Positions 1-7,998 of a stretch of DNA of 37,665 bases are shown piece by piece. The notes under the pieces were generated by a model. It did not search any database, was not told the origin of the DNA, and saw only the letters and a list, made by a program, of their open reading frames with translations. The position numbers and the translations under genes are program-made. Numbering within the stretch: position 1 is the first letter of the stretch; each line of letters begins with the position of its first letter. The stretch comes from Pseudomonadota bacterium (lineage in GTDB: Bacteria; BMS3Abin14), in the NCBI GenBank assembly GCA_003228585.1, contig QIEJ01000109.1, positions 1 through 37,665 on the forward strand, written 5' to 3'.

Positions 1-610
1 CATACGGTTCACCCAGGCCAGGAATTCGTCCATCCGGGAGATAGGCCTTTGCCGATGTGGGCCAATCCTCCTGGAACTGCCGGGAACTCTTCTCTAGGGC
101 TGCCTGAAGCCGCTCGTACATGGGAAATCCCCGATCCGCGAGATCAACGGTGGGCTCCAGGACCTGTGACAGGTTCATGGTCCCGTAATGTGATAAAGCC
201 GCTATCCAAGTGGATACCGCATCCGGTACCGCGGCGGCCAACAGACCATCACCGGGAATCGTATCGATGCCGTTCTTTTTAAACCAGTCAATGGTCGCCC
301 TTCGCGGGGCGGGGCCCTGCCCGCAGAGACTCACTACGCGGTTCTCATCAGCGAGGTAGATGAGGATCGGAACCTCGCCGCCTATGCCGTAGATATAAGG
401 TTCCAACACAGAGAGGGCAAATCCCATCGCCACACCCGCATCGATGGCATTTCCACCTTGCTCCAGGATGTGAAGCCCGATCCTGCTGGCCAGATAATGC
501 CCGCTTGTAACCATTCCATGTGTTCCCATGATGACGGGGCGGGTCGTAAAAACCTCCGGATCAGCTCCGGCCAGAACGCTGAGCATGTTTGATGTATCTG
601 GGGTTGTCAT
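1..610 (-). CDS. Gamma-glutamyltranspeptidase family protein, N-terminal part
   Basis: The reading frame runs from an ATG at 610 off the left edge, giving about 203 residues. The start has a clear AGGGAGG ribosome site about six bases upstream. The segment HGMVTSGHYLASRIG, then ILEQGGNAIDAGVAMGFAL and LEPYIYGIGGE, is the typical N-terminal signature of the gamma-glutamyltransferase (Ntn-hydrolase) family, which cleaves gamma-glutamyl bonds such as that of glutathione. No signal peptide is visible before the conserved region, so a cytoplasmic member or amidohydrolase-like paralogue is possible. The self-cleavage Thr that makes the two subunits lies beyond the window, so activity cannot be judged. 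It is the last gene of the leftward block and sits behind a terminator that ends the upstream permease gene. Confidence 0.88.
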   Translation of the reverse strand, partial: MTTPDTSNMLSVLAGADPEVFTTRPVIMGTHGMVTSGHYLASRIGLHILEQGGNAIDAGVAMGFALSVLEPYIYGIGGEVPILIYLADENRVVSLCGQGPAPRRATIDWFKKNGIDTIPGDGLLAAAVPDAVSTWIAALSHYGTMNLSQVLEPTVDLADRGFPMYERLQAALEKSSRQFQEDWPTSAKAYLPDGRIPGLGEPY

Positions 611-668
611 GGGTATCCTCCCTTTAGTCTGGTAGTTAATGAAGTTATTTTAACATGGTGTTGAATGA

Positions 669-711
669 GATTGCCACGGCAGCCCCAAATTGCAGGCCAC
701 CTCGCAATGAC
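669..711. repeat. ATTGCGAGG-type dispersed repeat, copy 1
   Basis: Read on the minus strand, this intergenic segment starts GTCATTGCGAGG and ends GGCAATC, so its ends are inverted (ATTGC/GCAAT). A longer element with the same start lies at 16546-16660. Repeats of this type are common between genes in many environmental bacteria. No gene is visible here. Confidence 0.6.
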
Positions 712-740
712 AACCGCTTTCTACTTGCTCTGTGGTCATT

Positions 741-812
741 ATTTTGGAATGTGGAATTTGGAGGCTGTAATTGTTTGTAAGTCTTGGATTTTGGATGTTG
801 GATTTTGGATTT
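741..812. repeat. Iterated TTGGAAT/TTGGATT low-complexity repeat
   Basis: Short units of the form TTTGGAAT, GTGGAATTTGG and TTGGATTTTGG are repeated in this stretch. The same kind of sequence occurs at 19188-19230, 30985-31115 and 33993-34070, always between genes. It fills part of the gap between the gamma-glutamyltranspeptidase gene and the permease terminator. Confidence 0.6.
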
Positions 813-815
813 AAC

Positions 816-861
816 AAAAGAAAAGCTCCAGGCCGTCCGTTGAACCCGGACAACCTGGAGC
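816..861 (-). terminator. Intrinsic terminator of the permease gene
   Basis: On the minus strand GCTCCAGG (861-854) pairs with CCTGGAGC (832-825), with an inner GTCCG/CGGAC pairing, and TTTTCTTTTG follows. It lies 40 bases after the permease stop codon and separates that gene from the gamma-glutamyltranspeptidase gene. Confidence 0.85.
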
Positions 862-900
862 CGCCAGAAAGGAGATGGCCTCTGGAACCAGAACCCTGGA

Positions 901-2241
901 TCACATGAGTGGTAAGACCCAGATAAGCACCATGAAAATATAGCAGATCACCAGGGAGGATATGACATAGGGCACTGTGTAGGAGAAGAACTCCTTGAGG
1001 GCCATCTTCTCACCATCCTCTTTCTCCCCCATCGAAAGGGCCACAAACAGGGCCGGCGCGCCCGCTATGGTGAGATTGCTTCCCAGTGTCCCCGACCAGA
1101 CGAGTGCCCAGTAGTAGGGCCAGACGTTCAGATCCATGGTTTCACCAAGGTCCCGGATCACGTAGAGGAGCGTCAGGATGAACGCGTCGTGCTCAACCAC
1201 CCCAACGATGGGCGCCGTCACCCAGTAGAGAACCGATGTCCCCACCAGGAGACCCTGTTCGATAAAGGGTACGAACCAGTTGGCGACGATTTCGAGGATG
1301 TGGGTTTGCTCCATGCCTCCCACGAGAGCGAAAAGGGCCGCGTAAAACGCGATGGCGTTCCATTCGATCTCCGATAGCATGTGTTCGAGGTCAGGGACGT
1401 CGAATTTAAGGGGTTTTTTCAGGATCTCTACGGCCAGGACCATGAGGAGCGTCCCCGCGAAGGCGATGAACCCGAGCTTGACCCCAAGGAACTGCCGCAT
1501 GGCCATGGCGATTATGGTAAGGACAAACCCACCGACGACAAGAACGGCGAACTTCTTGTCCTTGATGTGCTCTGTCGTCTGTCCTGCTGCTTCGTGGGCC
1601 GCTTCCTCGTCAAGAACACAGAACGCGAGATCGGACTTCAGGAACTTGAAATAGAAGAGGACGAGAACGATGAGGTAGGTCGCCGTCAGGATGAGGAACG
1701 ACGACGGCCTCCCTGAATGCCAGATGAAACCGAGGAACTCCACGCCGGACACGCTATGGAGCATCTGGGGCGGTAGGTCGCCGAGAAGAAGAGCCGTTCC
1801 CATGAAGTTCGAGCAGAGGCCGATAAACAGGATGGGGCCAGTAGCCTTGAAACCATAAAGCTTGCGGATGTGGAAGATAATGGGCGCCAGCATCAGCACC
1901 ACCACCACATTGTCGATGAACATCGACACGAAGCCGGCGAGTCCGCCGATGAGGGTGACAAAGAGGGGGATGTTGCCCTTGGACCAGTGAAGCGTCCTGT
2001 CACCGAGATATTCGGGGATACCGGTTTTGCCGAAGTAACCGGCGATGAGCCAGACGCTGATGAGGATCATCATGACGTTCCAGTCCACAAAGGTAAATGC
2101 CTGGACCTCGGTCATGCTGCCAACTGCTACCATGGCGACAACACCCAGCAGGGCAGCCACAACAGTGTCGATTTTACGAATGATGACAAAAATAATCGTG
2201 ACTGCGAAGATTATCGCAGTGGTGATCTGGATCGGTTCCAT
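901..2241 (-). CDS. Ion-transporter-superfamily permease (ArsB/NhaD/SLC13-like)
   Basis: A 446-residue polytopic inner-membrane protein with roughly 11-12 hydrophobic segments. The conserved stretch FIDNVVVVLMLAPI (about residues 110-123) is the helix-break motif of the ArsB/NhaD/CitT group. A second-half repeat ends in GTLGSNLTIAGAPALFVAL, the GSN motif typical of NhaD-type Na+/H+ antiporters and ArsB pumps. The substrate (Na+/H+, arsenite or dicarboxylate) cannot be settled from sequence. The frame extends 38 codons upstream into the neighbouring epimerase gene. I chose the ATG at 2241 because AGGGGAGGAA sits just before it and the hydrophobic protein begins there. It follows the epimerase gene by 77 bases on the same strand and ends at a strong terminator. 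Confidence 0.85.
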   Translation of the reverse strand: MEPIQITTAIIFAVTIIFVIIRKIDTVVAALLGVVAMVAVGSMTEVQAFTFVDWNVMMILISVWLIAGYFGKTGIPEYLGDRTLHWSKGNIPLFVTLIGGLAGFVSMFIDNVVVVLMLAPIIFHIRKLYGFKATGPILFIGLCSNFMGTALLLGDLPPQMLHSVSGVEFLGFIWHSGRPSSFLILTATYLIVLVLFYFKFLKSDLAFCVLDEEAAHEAAGQTTEHIKDKKFAVLVVGGFVLTIIAMAMRQFLGVKLGFIAFAGTLLMVLAVEILKKPLKFDVPDLEHMLSEIEWNAIAFYAALFALVGGMEQTHILEIVANWFVPFIEQGLLVGTSVLYWVTAPIVGVVEHDAFILTLLYVIRDLGETMDLNVWPYYWALVWSGTLGSNLTIAGAPALFVALSMGEKEDGEKMALKEFFSYTVPYVISSLVICYIFMVLIWVLPLM

Positions 2242-2318
2242 GTTCCTCCCCTTCCAAGGATTTAACTGAATGAACCAGGCAAAAACCGGTTCAAAACAGT
2301 AGTGCGCAATCTGAATAC

Positions 2319-3269
2319 TCAGGCTCGTTCGCTGCTTGTCTTCATTGCCTCCCATCGATTGGAGATGGCCGTTTTCAAGGCGTCCTTTGCTTCTGAAGCC
2401 CCCATGGGACTGTATCCCAGAAGCTCTCTCGCCCGGGTGTCATCCAGTTCCCAGGGATCGGCCAGAAAAGCACTGCCCTCCCATTGATCCTTTGGGATAC
2501 ATCTGACTTCACACAGGGACCCGGTTACCTCTCGAACCATCCGGGCAACCTCCTCCCAGGTTACGTAGACGGTGGAAAAATTGAACGTCTGTCCGAAAGC
2601 CCCTGGATTAAACAGGCACAGCTCCATTCCCTGATACAGATCCGCCATGTGTACGAAACTGCCCCCGGAATCTGCCGGAACCTCCAGAGGTTCACCGCCA
2701 GCGGCTATCTTGAGCATCTGCCTTAAATGTTTTCCAGCTATGTCATCCCCGTATGCCCACCAGAAACGGATGACTGTCGCGGGCAGATCGTTCTGACTCC
2801 AGTACATAAGGCAGAGCTTCTCGGCGGCTGCCTTGGCGATGCCGTAAAGGGGCTTTCGCGCCTCCTCCACGACAAGAGGGTGTTTTTCGTCGAGGGGTGA
2901 ATACTGAGGCTTTCCGTAAACTACCGCCGTACTCGTGTAGATCAGGTGCTTGACCTTCTGAGCCACCATTTCCTCAAGAAGGTATATATGACCGATCAGG
3001 TCGTGCTCAAAAACCTCCAGAGGTTCTCCCGAGAAAGACCAGGCCAGGTGGAGAACCGCATCCACGCCTTCAACCGCTGCTTTCACAGCATCCTTGTCCT
3101 CAATGCCGGCCTGGAAAAGGGCCAGTTTGTCACCCTCCATGGACCGAAGCGGGCCCACTTCACGGTCAATGACCCTGATCTCGTACCCCTTTTTCAGAAG
3201 AGCAGTTGTCCAGTAACTCCCGCAGGACCCTGCTCCTCCAGTTATCAGGATTTTTTTTGGCGATTCCAT
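2319..3269 (-). CDS. NAD-dependent epimerase/dehydratase (extended SDR)
   Basis: A 316-residue extended short-chain dehydrogenase/reductase. The Rossmann motif GGAGSCG lies near residue 11 and the catalytic pair is YGIAK in the YxxxK form, with STAVVYG supplying the upstream Ser/Thr. Such enzymes usually act on nucleotide sugars or bulky hydroxy/keto substrates; the substrate here is unknown. The frame also allows a GTG nine bases upstream, but the ATG at 3269 is preceded by AGGTGG at good spacing. It follows the tctCBA transport genes after a hairpin, on the same strand. It is a distant paralogue of the reductase at 20554-21546, but the context is different. Confidence 0.85.
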   Translation of the reverse strand: MESPKKILITGGAGSCGSYWTTALLKKGYEIRVIDREVGPLRSMEGDKLALFQAGIEDKDAVKAAVEGVDAVLHLAWSFSGEPLEVFEHDLIGHIYLLEEMVAQKVKHLIYTSTAVVYGKPQYSPLDEKHPLVVEEARKPLYGIAKAAAEKLCLMYWSQNDLPATVIRFWWAYGDDIAGKHLRQMLKIAAGGEPLEVPADSGGSFVHMADLYQGMELCLFNPGAFGQTFNFSTVYVTWEEVARMVREVTGSLCEVRCIPKDQWEGSAFLADPWELDDTRARELLGYSPMGASEAKDALKTAISNRWEAMKTSSERA

Positions 3270-3330
3270 GATTTCCACCTGTAATCAGGGTTTATAACAG
3301 AATTCATATCAGGAATTGAGAAAGAAACGA

Positions 3331-3362
3331 GGTCCGGGTGAGTTGAAATCCTCACCCGAACC
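3331..3362 (-). terminator. Hairpin after tctA, probable terminator
   Basis: On the minus strand GGTTCGGGTGAG and CTCACCCGGACC form a stem of about 12 base pairs (one G-U pair) with an 8-base loop, 15 bases past the tctA stop. The following TCGTTTCTTTCTC is T-rich but broken, so termination may be partial and allow read-through into the epimerase gene. Confidence 0.6.
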
Positions 3363-3376
3363 TTATCTCTATTTAA

Positions 3377-4900
3377 TTATGCCGGGGCTTCCTCATCTTT
3401 GCTCTTCATCTTGTCCTTGATCAGCTTGAATGCCGGAAGAGCGAAGAGGAATAATGCGACAACCATGAATATTGCCGAAATAGGCCGGGTGAAGAAAATA
3501 CCGAAAGACCCGTCACCGATAATCAGGCTCTGGCGCAGGAACCTTTCGGTCATGGCCCCGAGGACCAGGGCCACCGCCAGCGGAGCGAGGGGATACTTGA
3601 GCTTCTTCATGACGTACCCGAGACCTCCGAAAACAAGGGTACACCACACGTCAAACATGAGGTTCCGCATTACATAACTTCCTATGAAGCAGGCGATGAC
3701 GATGACCGGGGTCAGGAGACCCCATGGTATCCTCATGATGGAAGCCAGGACCGGTGTCCCGATGAGGCAGATGATCAGGCAGGCCGTTCCGGAAAGGAAC
3801 AGACTGGCAATAAGCCCCCACACGAAGACTGGCTCCTCCAGGAACAACCTCGGCCCGGGCCACAGGCCCCACATGTAAAGACCCGCCAGAAGAACGGCCG
3901 CAGTGGGGGAGCCGGGGATCCCCAATGAGATCATGGGAAGCAGGGCGCCGGTGCCCGCCGCATTGGCGGCTGCCTGAGGAGCGAGAATCCCCTCGATGGC
4001 CCCTTTTCCGTACTTTTCAGGGTTTTTCGAGTATTGCTTGGCGATACCGTAGCCGAGGAACGAGGCCGGAGTGGCTCCCGTACCGGGAAGGATGCCCACA
4101 AAAAAGCCCATAAGGGCACTCAGTAAGGTCAGGCCGAAATGCTCTTTGGTAGCCATTATGCCGCCCTTGATATCCTCCCAGCCCAGCTTGGCATGGATGA
4201 CTTCCTTGATCTCTATGCTGAGCCGCTCCTCGCCGTCGATCATGATCTCACCGAGACCGAAGAGTCCGATGGTCACCGGAACGAAATGAAACCCACTTAA
4301 AAAAGCCATAGTCCCGAAGGTCAGACGCGGTGAACCCGTAACCACGTCCAGGCCCGCCATGGTCAGGAGAAGACCGAAGCTTGTGCTGATGAGGGTCTTC
4401 AGAGCGCCGCCGGTTCCCAGACCCACGAAAGTACTGAAGGCCAGCATCATGATGGCGAACATCTCGGGCGGCCCGAATTTCAGGGCAAACAAAGCCAGAG
4501 GCATGGCGAGGGTCACGAAAAAGACGGCCGCGACCATGATTCCCACGAAGGAGGACACGAAAGCGGCCGCCAAAGCCAGGCCCGCCTTTCCCTGCTTGGC
4601 CATGGGATATCCATCGAAGATCAGAGCCACCGACCAGGGTTCCCCGGGTATGGCAAACAAGATCGAGGTGATCACCCCTCCGTACAACGCCCCCCAGTAT
4701 ATGGCGGCCAGGAAGATGATGCCGACCTCGGGGGGAACGAGAACGGTGACAGGCAGCAAAAGCGCCACGCCGGCGGTGCCTCCGAGTCCTGGAAGAACAC
4801 CCACCGCCAGACCCAGTAAAAGGCCCACGGTCATCATGAACAGGGACAGAGGTTGAAATGCGACCCCGAATCCCACCAAAAGGTTAGCAAGTGTTTCCAT
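3377..4900 (-). CDS. tctA: Tripartite tricarboxylate transporter, large permease TctA
   Basis: A 507-residue membrane protein of the TctA family, the usual length. The N-terminal half carries VGVLPGLGGTAGVALLLP and the second half the related VGILPGTGATPASFLGYG, the paired PGxG repeats diagnostic of TctA. About 11-12 membrane segments are expected. With TctB and the periplasmic binding protein TctC it forms a cation-coupled secondary importer for carboxylates such as citrate, tartrate or aromatic acids. The start ATG has GGAGG seven bases upstream. Gene order is tctC-tctB-tctA on one strand, the common order for the family, with a 140-base gap after tctB. The substrate is not defined by sequence; the nearby 2-oxoacid oxidoreductase hints at an oxidisable organic acid. 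Confidence 0.95.
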   Translation of the reverse strand: METLANLLVGFGVAFQPLSLFMMTVGLLLGLAVGVLPGLGGTAGVALLLPVTVLVPPEVGIIFLAAIYWGALYGGVITSILFAIPGEPWSVALIFDGYPMAKQGKAGLALAAAFVSSFVGIMVAAVFFVTLAMPLALFALKFGPPEMFAIMMLAFSTFVGLGTGGALKTLISTSFGLLLTMAGLDVVTGSPRLTFGTMAFLSGFHFVPVTIGLFGLGEIMIDGEERLSIEIKEVIHAKLGWEDIKGGIMATKEHFGLTLLSALMGFFVGILPGTGATPASFLGYGIAKQYSKNPEKYGKGAIEGILAPQAAANAAGTGALLPMISLGIPGSPTAAVLLAGLYMWGLWPGPRLFLEEPVFVWGLIASLFLSGTACLIICLIGTPVLASIMRIPWGLLTPVIVIACFIGSYVMRNLMFDVWCTLVFGGLGYVMKKLKYPLAPLAVALVLGAMTERFLRQSLIIGDGSFGIFFTRPISAIFMVVALFLFALPAFKLIKDKMKSKDEEAPA

Positions 4901-5020
4901 TTATACCTCCTGCGCTGATGCCGTTCTCCAAAAAAACTCCAACGGTCTATTGGAGGCTATCAAATCGGCAACAGCCCTGTATCATCTCGTTGATTGAATG
5001 AATTGGATCTCAATAATCAA

Positions 5021-5060
5021 GTAAATAGGAAACAGTCCCTCTAAATAGGAAACAGTCCCT
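5021..5060. repeat. Perfect 19-bp tandem duplication at the end of tctB
   Basis: The unit TAAATAGGAAACAGTCCCT occurs at 5022-5040 and again at 5042-5060, offset by 20 bases. The right-hand copy holds the last codons and stop of tctB; the left-hand copy lies outside the gene. It looks like a recent local duplication or the edge of a small repeat. The core ACAGTCCC also occurs at 6742-6749. Confidence 0.9.
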
Positions 5061-5514
5061 TCCGCCAGAGAAGGCTTTTGGGCAGAGGAAGCTTCAACCC
5101 TTTCTCCATGCCGAAATAAACGGCCCCTGTCATAATAATAGTAAAGATAATAACCGTGGCCCAGCGGTGTTTCCCGAGCCACCGGACGAAAAGAAGGCAA
5201 TAGCCTATAGTCGCGAAATAGACCCCAGTGTAGACGATCCCGATTGCGAGCAGAATCGCCGTGAAGAAGATCCGCACCACCTCTGCAAGACCCTCCTTGT
5301 TTTCAAAGAATCTGTCACCTGGATCTGTTTTCTTCAGGTTAATGACGACGAGTAATACAGCACAGACCAGCAGCAGCAAAGCCAGCCAGAAGACGGAAAA
5401 ACCCGCTTGAGGACCGTCTGCCTCCCAGCCGAAACCCAGCCGGGAAGCGTCCATAATCCCAATCAGGGCCACGAGAATAAAGAGCCCCGCCGTAATGATC
5501 TCACCTTTTTTCAA
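5041..5514 (-). CDS. tctB: Tripartite tricarboxylate transporter, small permease TctB
   Basis: A 157-residue protein with four hydrophobic segments, the normal size and layout of TctB, the small membrane subunit of the tripartite tricarboxylate transporter. Family features visible are the N-terminal GEIITAGLFILVALIGIMDA helix and the C-terminal YFGMEKGLKLPLPKSLL segment close to the end (the common xxLxVPLPxG motif). Translation appears to start at a TTG (5514-5512), preceded by GGGAGG seven bases upstream; no ATG fits. It lies between tctC and tctA. A hairpin separates it from tctC, and its stop codon lies in a 20-base tandem repeat. Confidence 0.9.
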   Translation of the reverse strand: MKKGEIITAGLFILVALIGIMDASRLGFGWEADGPQAGFSVFWLALLLLVCAVLLVVINLKKTDPGDRFFENKEGLAEVVRIFFTAILLAIGIVYTGVYFATIGYCLLFVRWLGKHRWATVIIFTIIMTGAVYFGMEKGLKLPLPKSLLWRKGLFPI

Positions 5515-5541
5515 AACTTGCCTCCCAGGGGTGCGACAAGA

Positions 5542-5577
5542 GGGGGCGCAGGATCACCGTAGTAACCCTGCACCCCC
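5542..5577 (-). promoter_or_regulatory. Intercistronic hairpin between tctC and tctB
   Basis: On the minus strand GGGGGTGCAGG (5577-5567) pairs with CCTGCGCCCCC (5552-5542), 11 pairs with one G-U. No T tract follows, so it is more likely an mRNA-stabilising or attenuating structure than a full terminator. Such hairpins are often found after genes for abundant binding proteins. Confidence 0.6.
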
Positions 5578-5616
5578 AATGTCAGCTTTCGTAAGTGAAT
5601 ACTCCTTAATCGAAGG

Positions 5617-6600
5617 CTACTTGAGCCAGCCCTGCGCCTTCATGATCGTGATGTGTTTTTTCTCATAATTCTCAACGAATTTCATCAGATCGTCACCCGT
5701 GATGGAGGTCGGCTGCAAGCCGGTTTTGGCCGCAAATGCCAGCCAATCCGGATCTTTGGAAATGTCCTTGAACAGAGCTACCAATCCTGCCTGCTCCGAT
5801 TTGGAAATACCCGGAGGAGCGAAGATGCCCCGCATCATGTTGTAGCTGAAGTCGAAGCCCAGCTCCTTGGCCGTGGGGGTGTCCTCATAACCCTTGACAT
5901 CGAGGCGCTCGTCCTGGAAGACCACCAGAGGGCGCACGAACTCGGGATAGAATGGACCGGCCTCACTGACCTGGTTCACGCTGGCCTCAATATGACCACC
6001 CACGAGGGCCTTGGCCACAGCACCGCCGCCCTTGAAGGGAACATACTTGAAGGGCTTGGTTTTGCCTATTTTCTCGATAGCGCGGAAGACGATCTCATCC
6101 TCCTGCTTGGAACCGGTTCCACCAACCAATATGCTCCTCTTCCTCGCCTCGCTGAGGAAGTCCTCGAAGGTCTTGAACTTGCTGTCCTTCTGGACCCAGA
6201 GCGGGAAGTTGTCCAGAGCAAGCAAGAAAACAGGCGTGAAGTCCCGGAATGTGAATGGAAGTTTCTGGAACAGCGGCGTGGTGACAAAGCTGTTCAGGGT
6301 GATGAGCATCATGTGGCCATTGCCCTTCTGGGTGAGAAGGTACTGCATGGCCACGGCCCCCGCGCCACCGGGCTTGTTAACCGGGATTATAACCTCGTCG
6401 ATGTACTTGTTCTTGACGTTGAGGCCGACCAGGAAACGGGCATATTTGTCGGCACCACCGCCCGCACCGGCTGATATGACGAACTCGACAGGCCTGGTAG
6501 GCCAGTCAGCGGCTTCGGCTACCTCGCCGAAGACAAACAGAACGGCACATACCATAATCGTAATAAGCACAAATGAATAACGTGATCTAATTCCACTCAT
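5617..6600 (-). CDS. tctC: Tripartite tricarboxylate transporter substrate-binding protein TctC
   Basis: A 327-residue periplasmic binding protein of the TctC/Bug family. Residues 1-31 form a signal peptide (basic N-end, hydrophobic core VLITIMVCAVLFVFG, cleavage after AEA). The mature protein begins with WPTRPVEFVISAGAGGGADKYARF, a family hallmark in which the GGGADKYAR loop contacts the ligand carboxylate. The C-terminal region includes FAPPGISKSEQAGLVALF, also typical. It captures an organic acid and delivers it to TctAB. The start ATG has GGAGG at 11-15 bases. As first gene of the transporter operon it is preceded by a 300-base region that should hold the promoter. Confidence 0.93.
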   Translation of the reverse strand: MSGIRSRYSFVLITIMVCAVLFVFGEVAEAADWPTRPVEFVISAGAGGGADKYARFLVGLNVKNKYIDEVIIPVNKPGGAGAVAMQYLLTQKGNGHMMLITLNSFVTTPLFQKLPFTFRDFTPVFLLALDNFPLWVQKDSKFKTFEDFLSEARKRSILVGGTGSKQEDEIVFRAIEKIGKTKPFKYVPFKGGGAVAKALVGGHIEASVNQVSEAGPFYPEFVRPLVVFQDERLDVKGYEDTPTAKELGFDFSYNMMRGIFAPPGISKSEQAGLVALFKDISKDPDWLAFAAKTGLQPTSITGDDLMKFVENYEKKHITIMKAQGWLK

Positions 6601-6743
6601 GGTCTTTTTTCCTCCTTCAATAGGGTCTTCAGACCGTGGTTAACTTCTTCTCCCCCCCTCCTTCGCATTCTTCCGAACATTTCTTCGATTACACCCCCTT
6701 TTCTATTAGAATGGTTGGGTTTTAAACCCCTGGAAAAGGCGAC

Positions 6744-6769
6744 AGTCCCCTTCTCGAGATCAAGGGACT
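6744..6769. repeat. AGTCCC/GGGACT inverted repeat
   Basis: AGTCCC (6744-6749) and GGGACT (6764-6769) are inverted around a central CTCGAG palindrome. The core GGGACTGT resembles the unit duplicated at 5021-5060. It could be an operator or a decayed REP-like sequence. Confidence 0.4.
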
Positions 6770-6830
6770 TTCCACCGGTGATCTTATCACAGGGGCCTCA
6801 GTTTTGCAGCAGCTTAAGGCCTGAATGAAC

Positions 6831-6859
6831 AGACCATTCGCCCACTTTGCAAGACCATT
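6831..6859 (-). promoter_or_regulatory. Two AATGGTCT direct repeats, 21 bp apart
   Basis: AATGGTCT on the minus strand occurs at 6838-6831 and at 6859-6852. The 21-base spacing is two helical turns. TGGTC is also the half-site of the GntR palindromes at 13209-13339, so weak regulation of tct by the same regulator is possible but speculative. Confidence 0.3.
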
Positions 6860-6892
6860 TCCCTACCCTTTTGATCTGTAAGAATCCCTTTC

Positions 6893-6924
6893 GGGCATCC
6901 TCCCTTATGACGGGGAGGATGCCC
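6893..6924 (-). terminator. Strong hairpin after the oxidoreductase operon
   Basis: GGGCATCCTCCC (6893-6904) and GGGAGGATGCCC (6913-6924) form a perfect 12-bp stem with an 8-base loop, about 30 bases past the beta-subunit stop. On the minus strand it is followed by GAAAGGGATTCTT rather than a clean T run. It probably ends the operon or protects the message 3' end. Confidence 0.6.
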
Positions 6925-6954
6925 GATTGATGTTTATGTCCTGTGATGTCTTTT

Positions 6955-7950
<996 letters not shown>

Positions 7951-7998
7951 TTATCAGCATCTATCAATCTGCTGACAGGCTAAAGACATTGATATCGC

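Larger units (their letters stand above)
6601..6892 (-). promoter_or_regulatory. Upstream region of the tct operon
   Basis: This roughly 290-base gap lies between the oxidoreductase operon and tctC and should contain the tctC promoter. I see no convincing -35/-10 pair. It holds an inverted repeat at 6744-6769, two direct copies of AGACCATT at 6831 and 6852, and a CT-rich stretch near tctC. No coding sequence is visible. Confidence 0.4.

Noticed and set aside
650-904. 84-residue minus-strand frame beyond the permease gene
   Set aside because: It spans a terminator and two repeat families, and its protein is low complexity with no recognisable motif.
3331-3362. Hairpin as a full operon end between tctA and the epimerase gene
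   Set aside because: The T tract is interrupted and the next gene is on the same strand close by, so complete termination is not supported.
6601-6892. Sigma54 promoter before tctC
   Set aside because: A TGG...TTGC resemblance near 6850 has the wrong spacing for a -24/-12 element.
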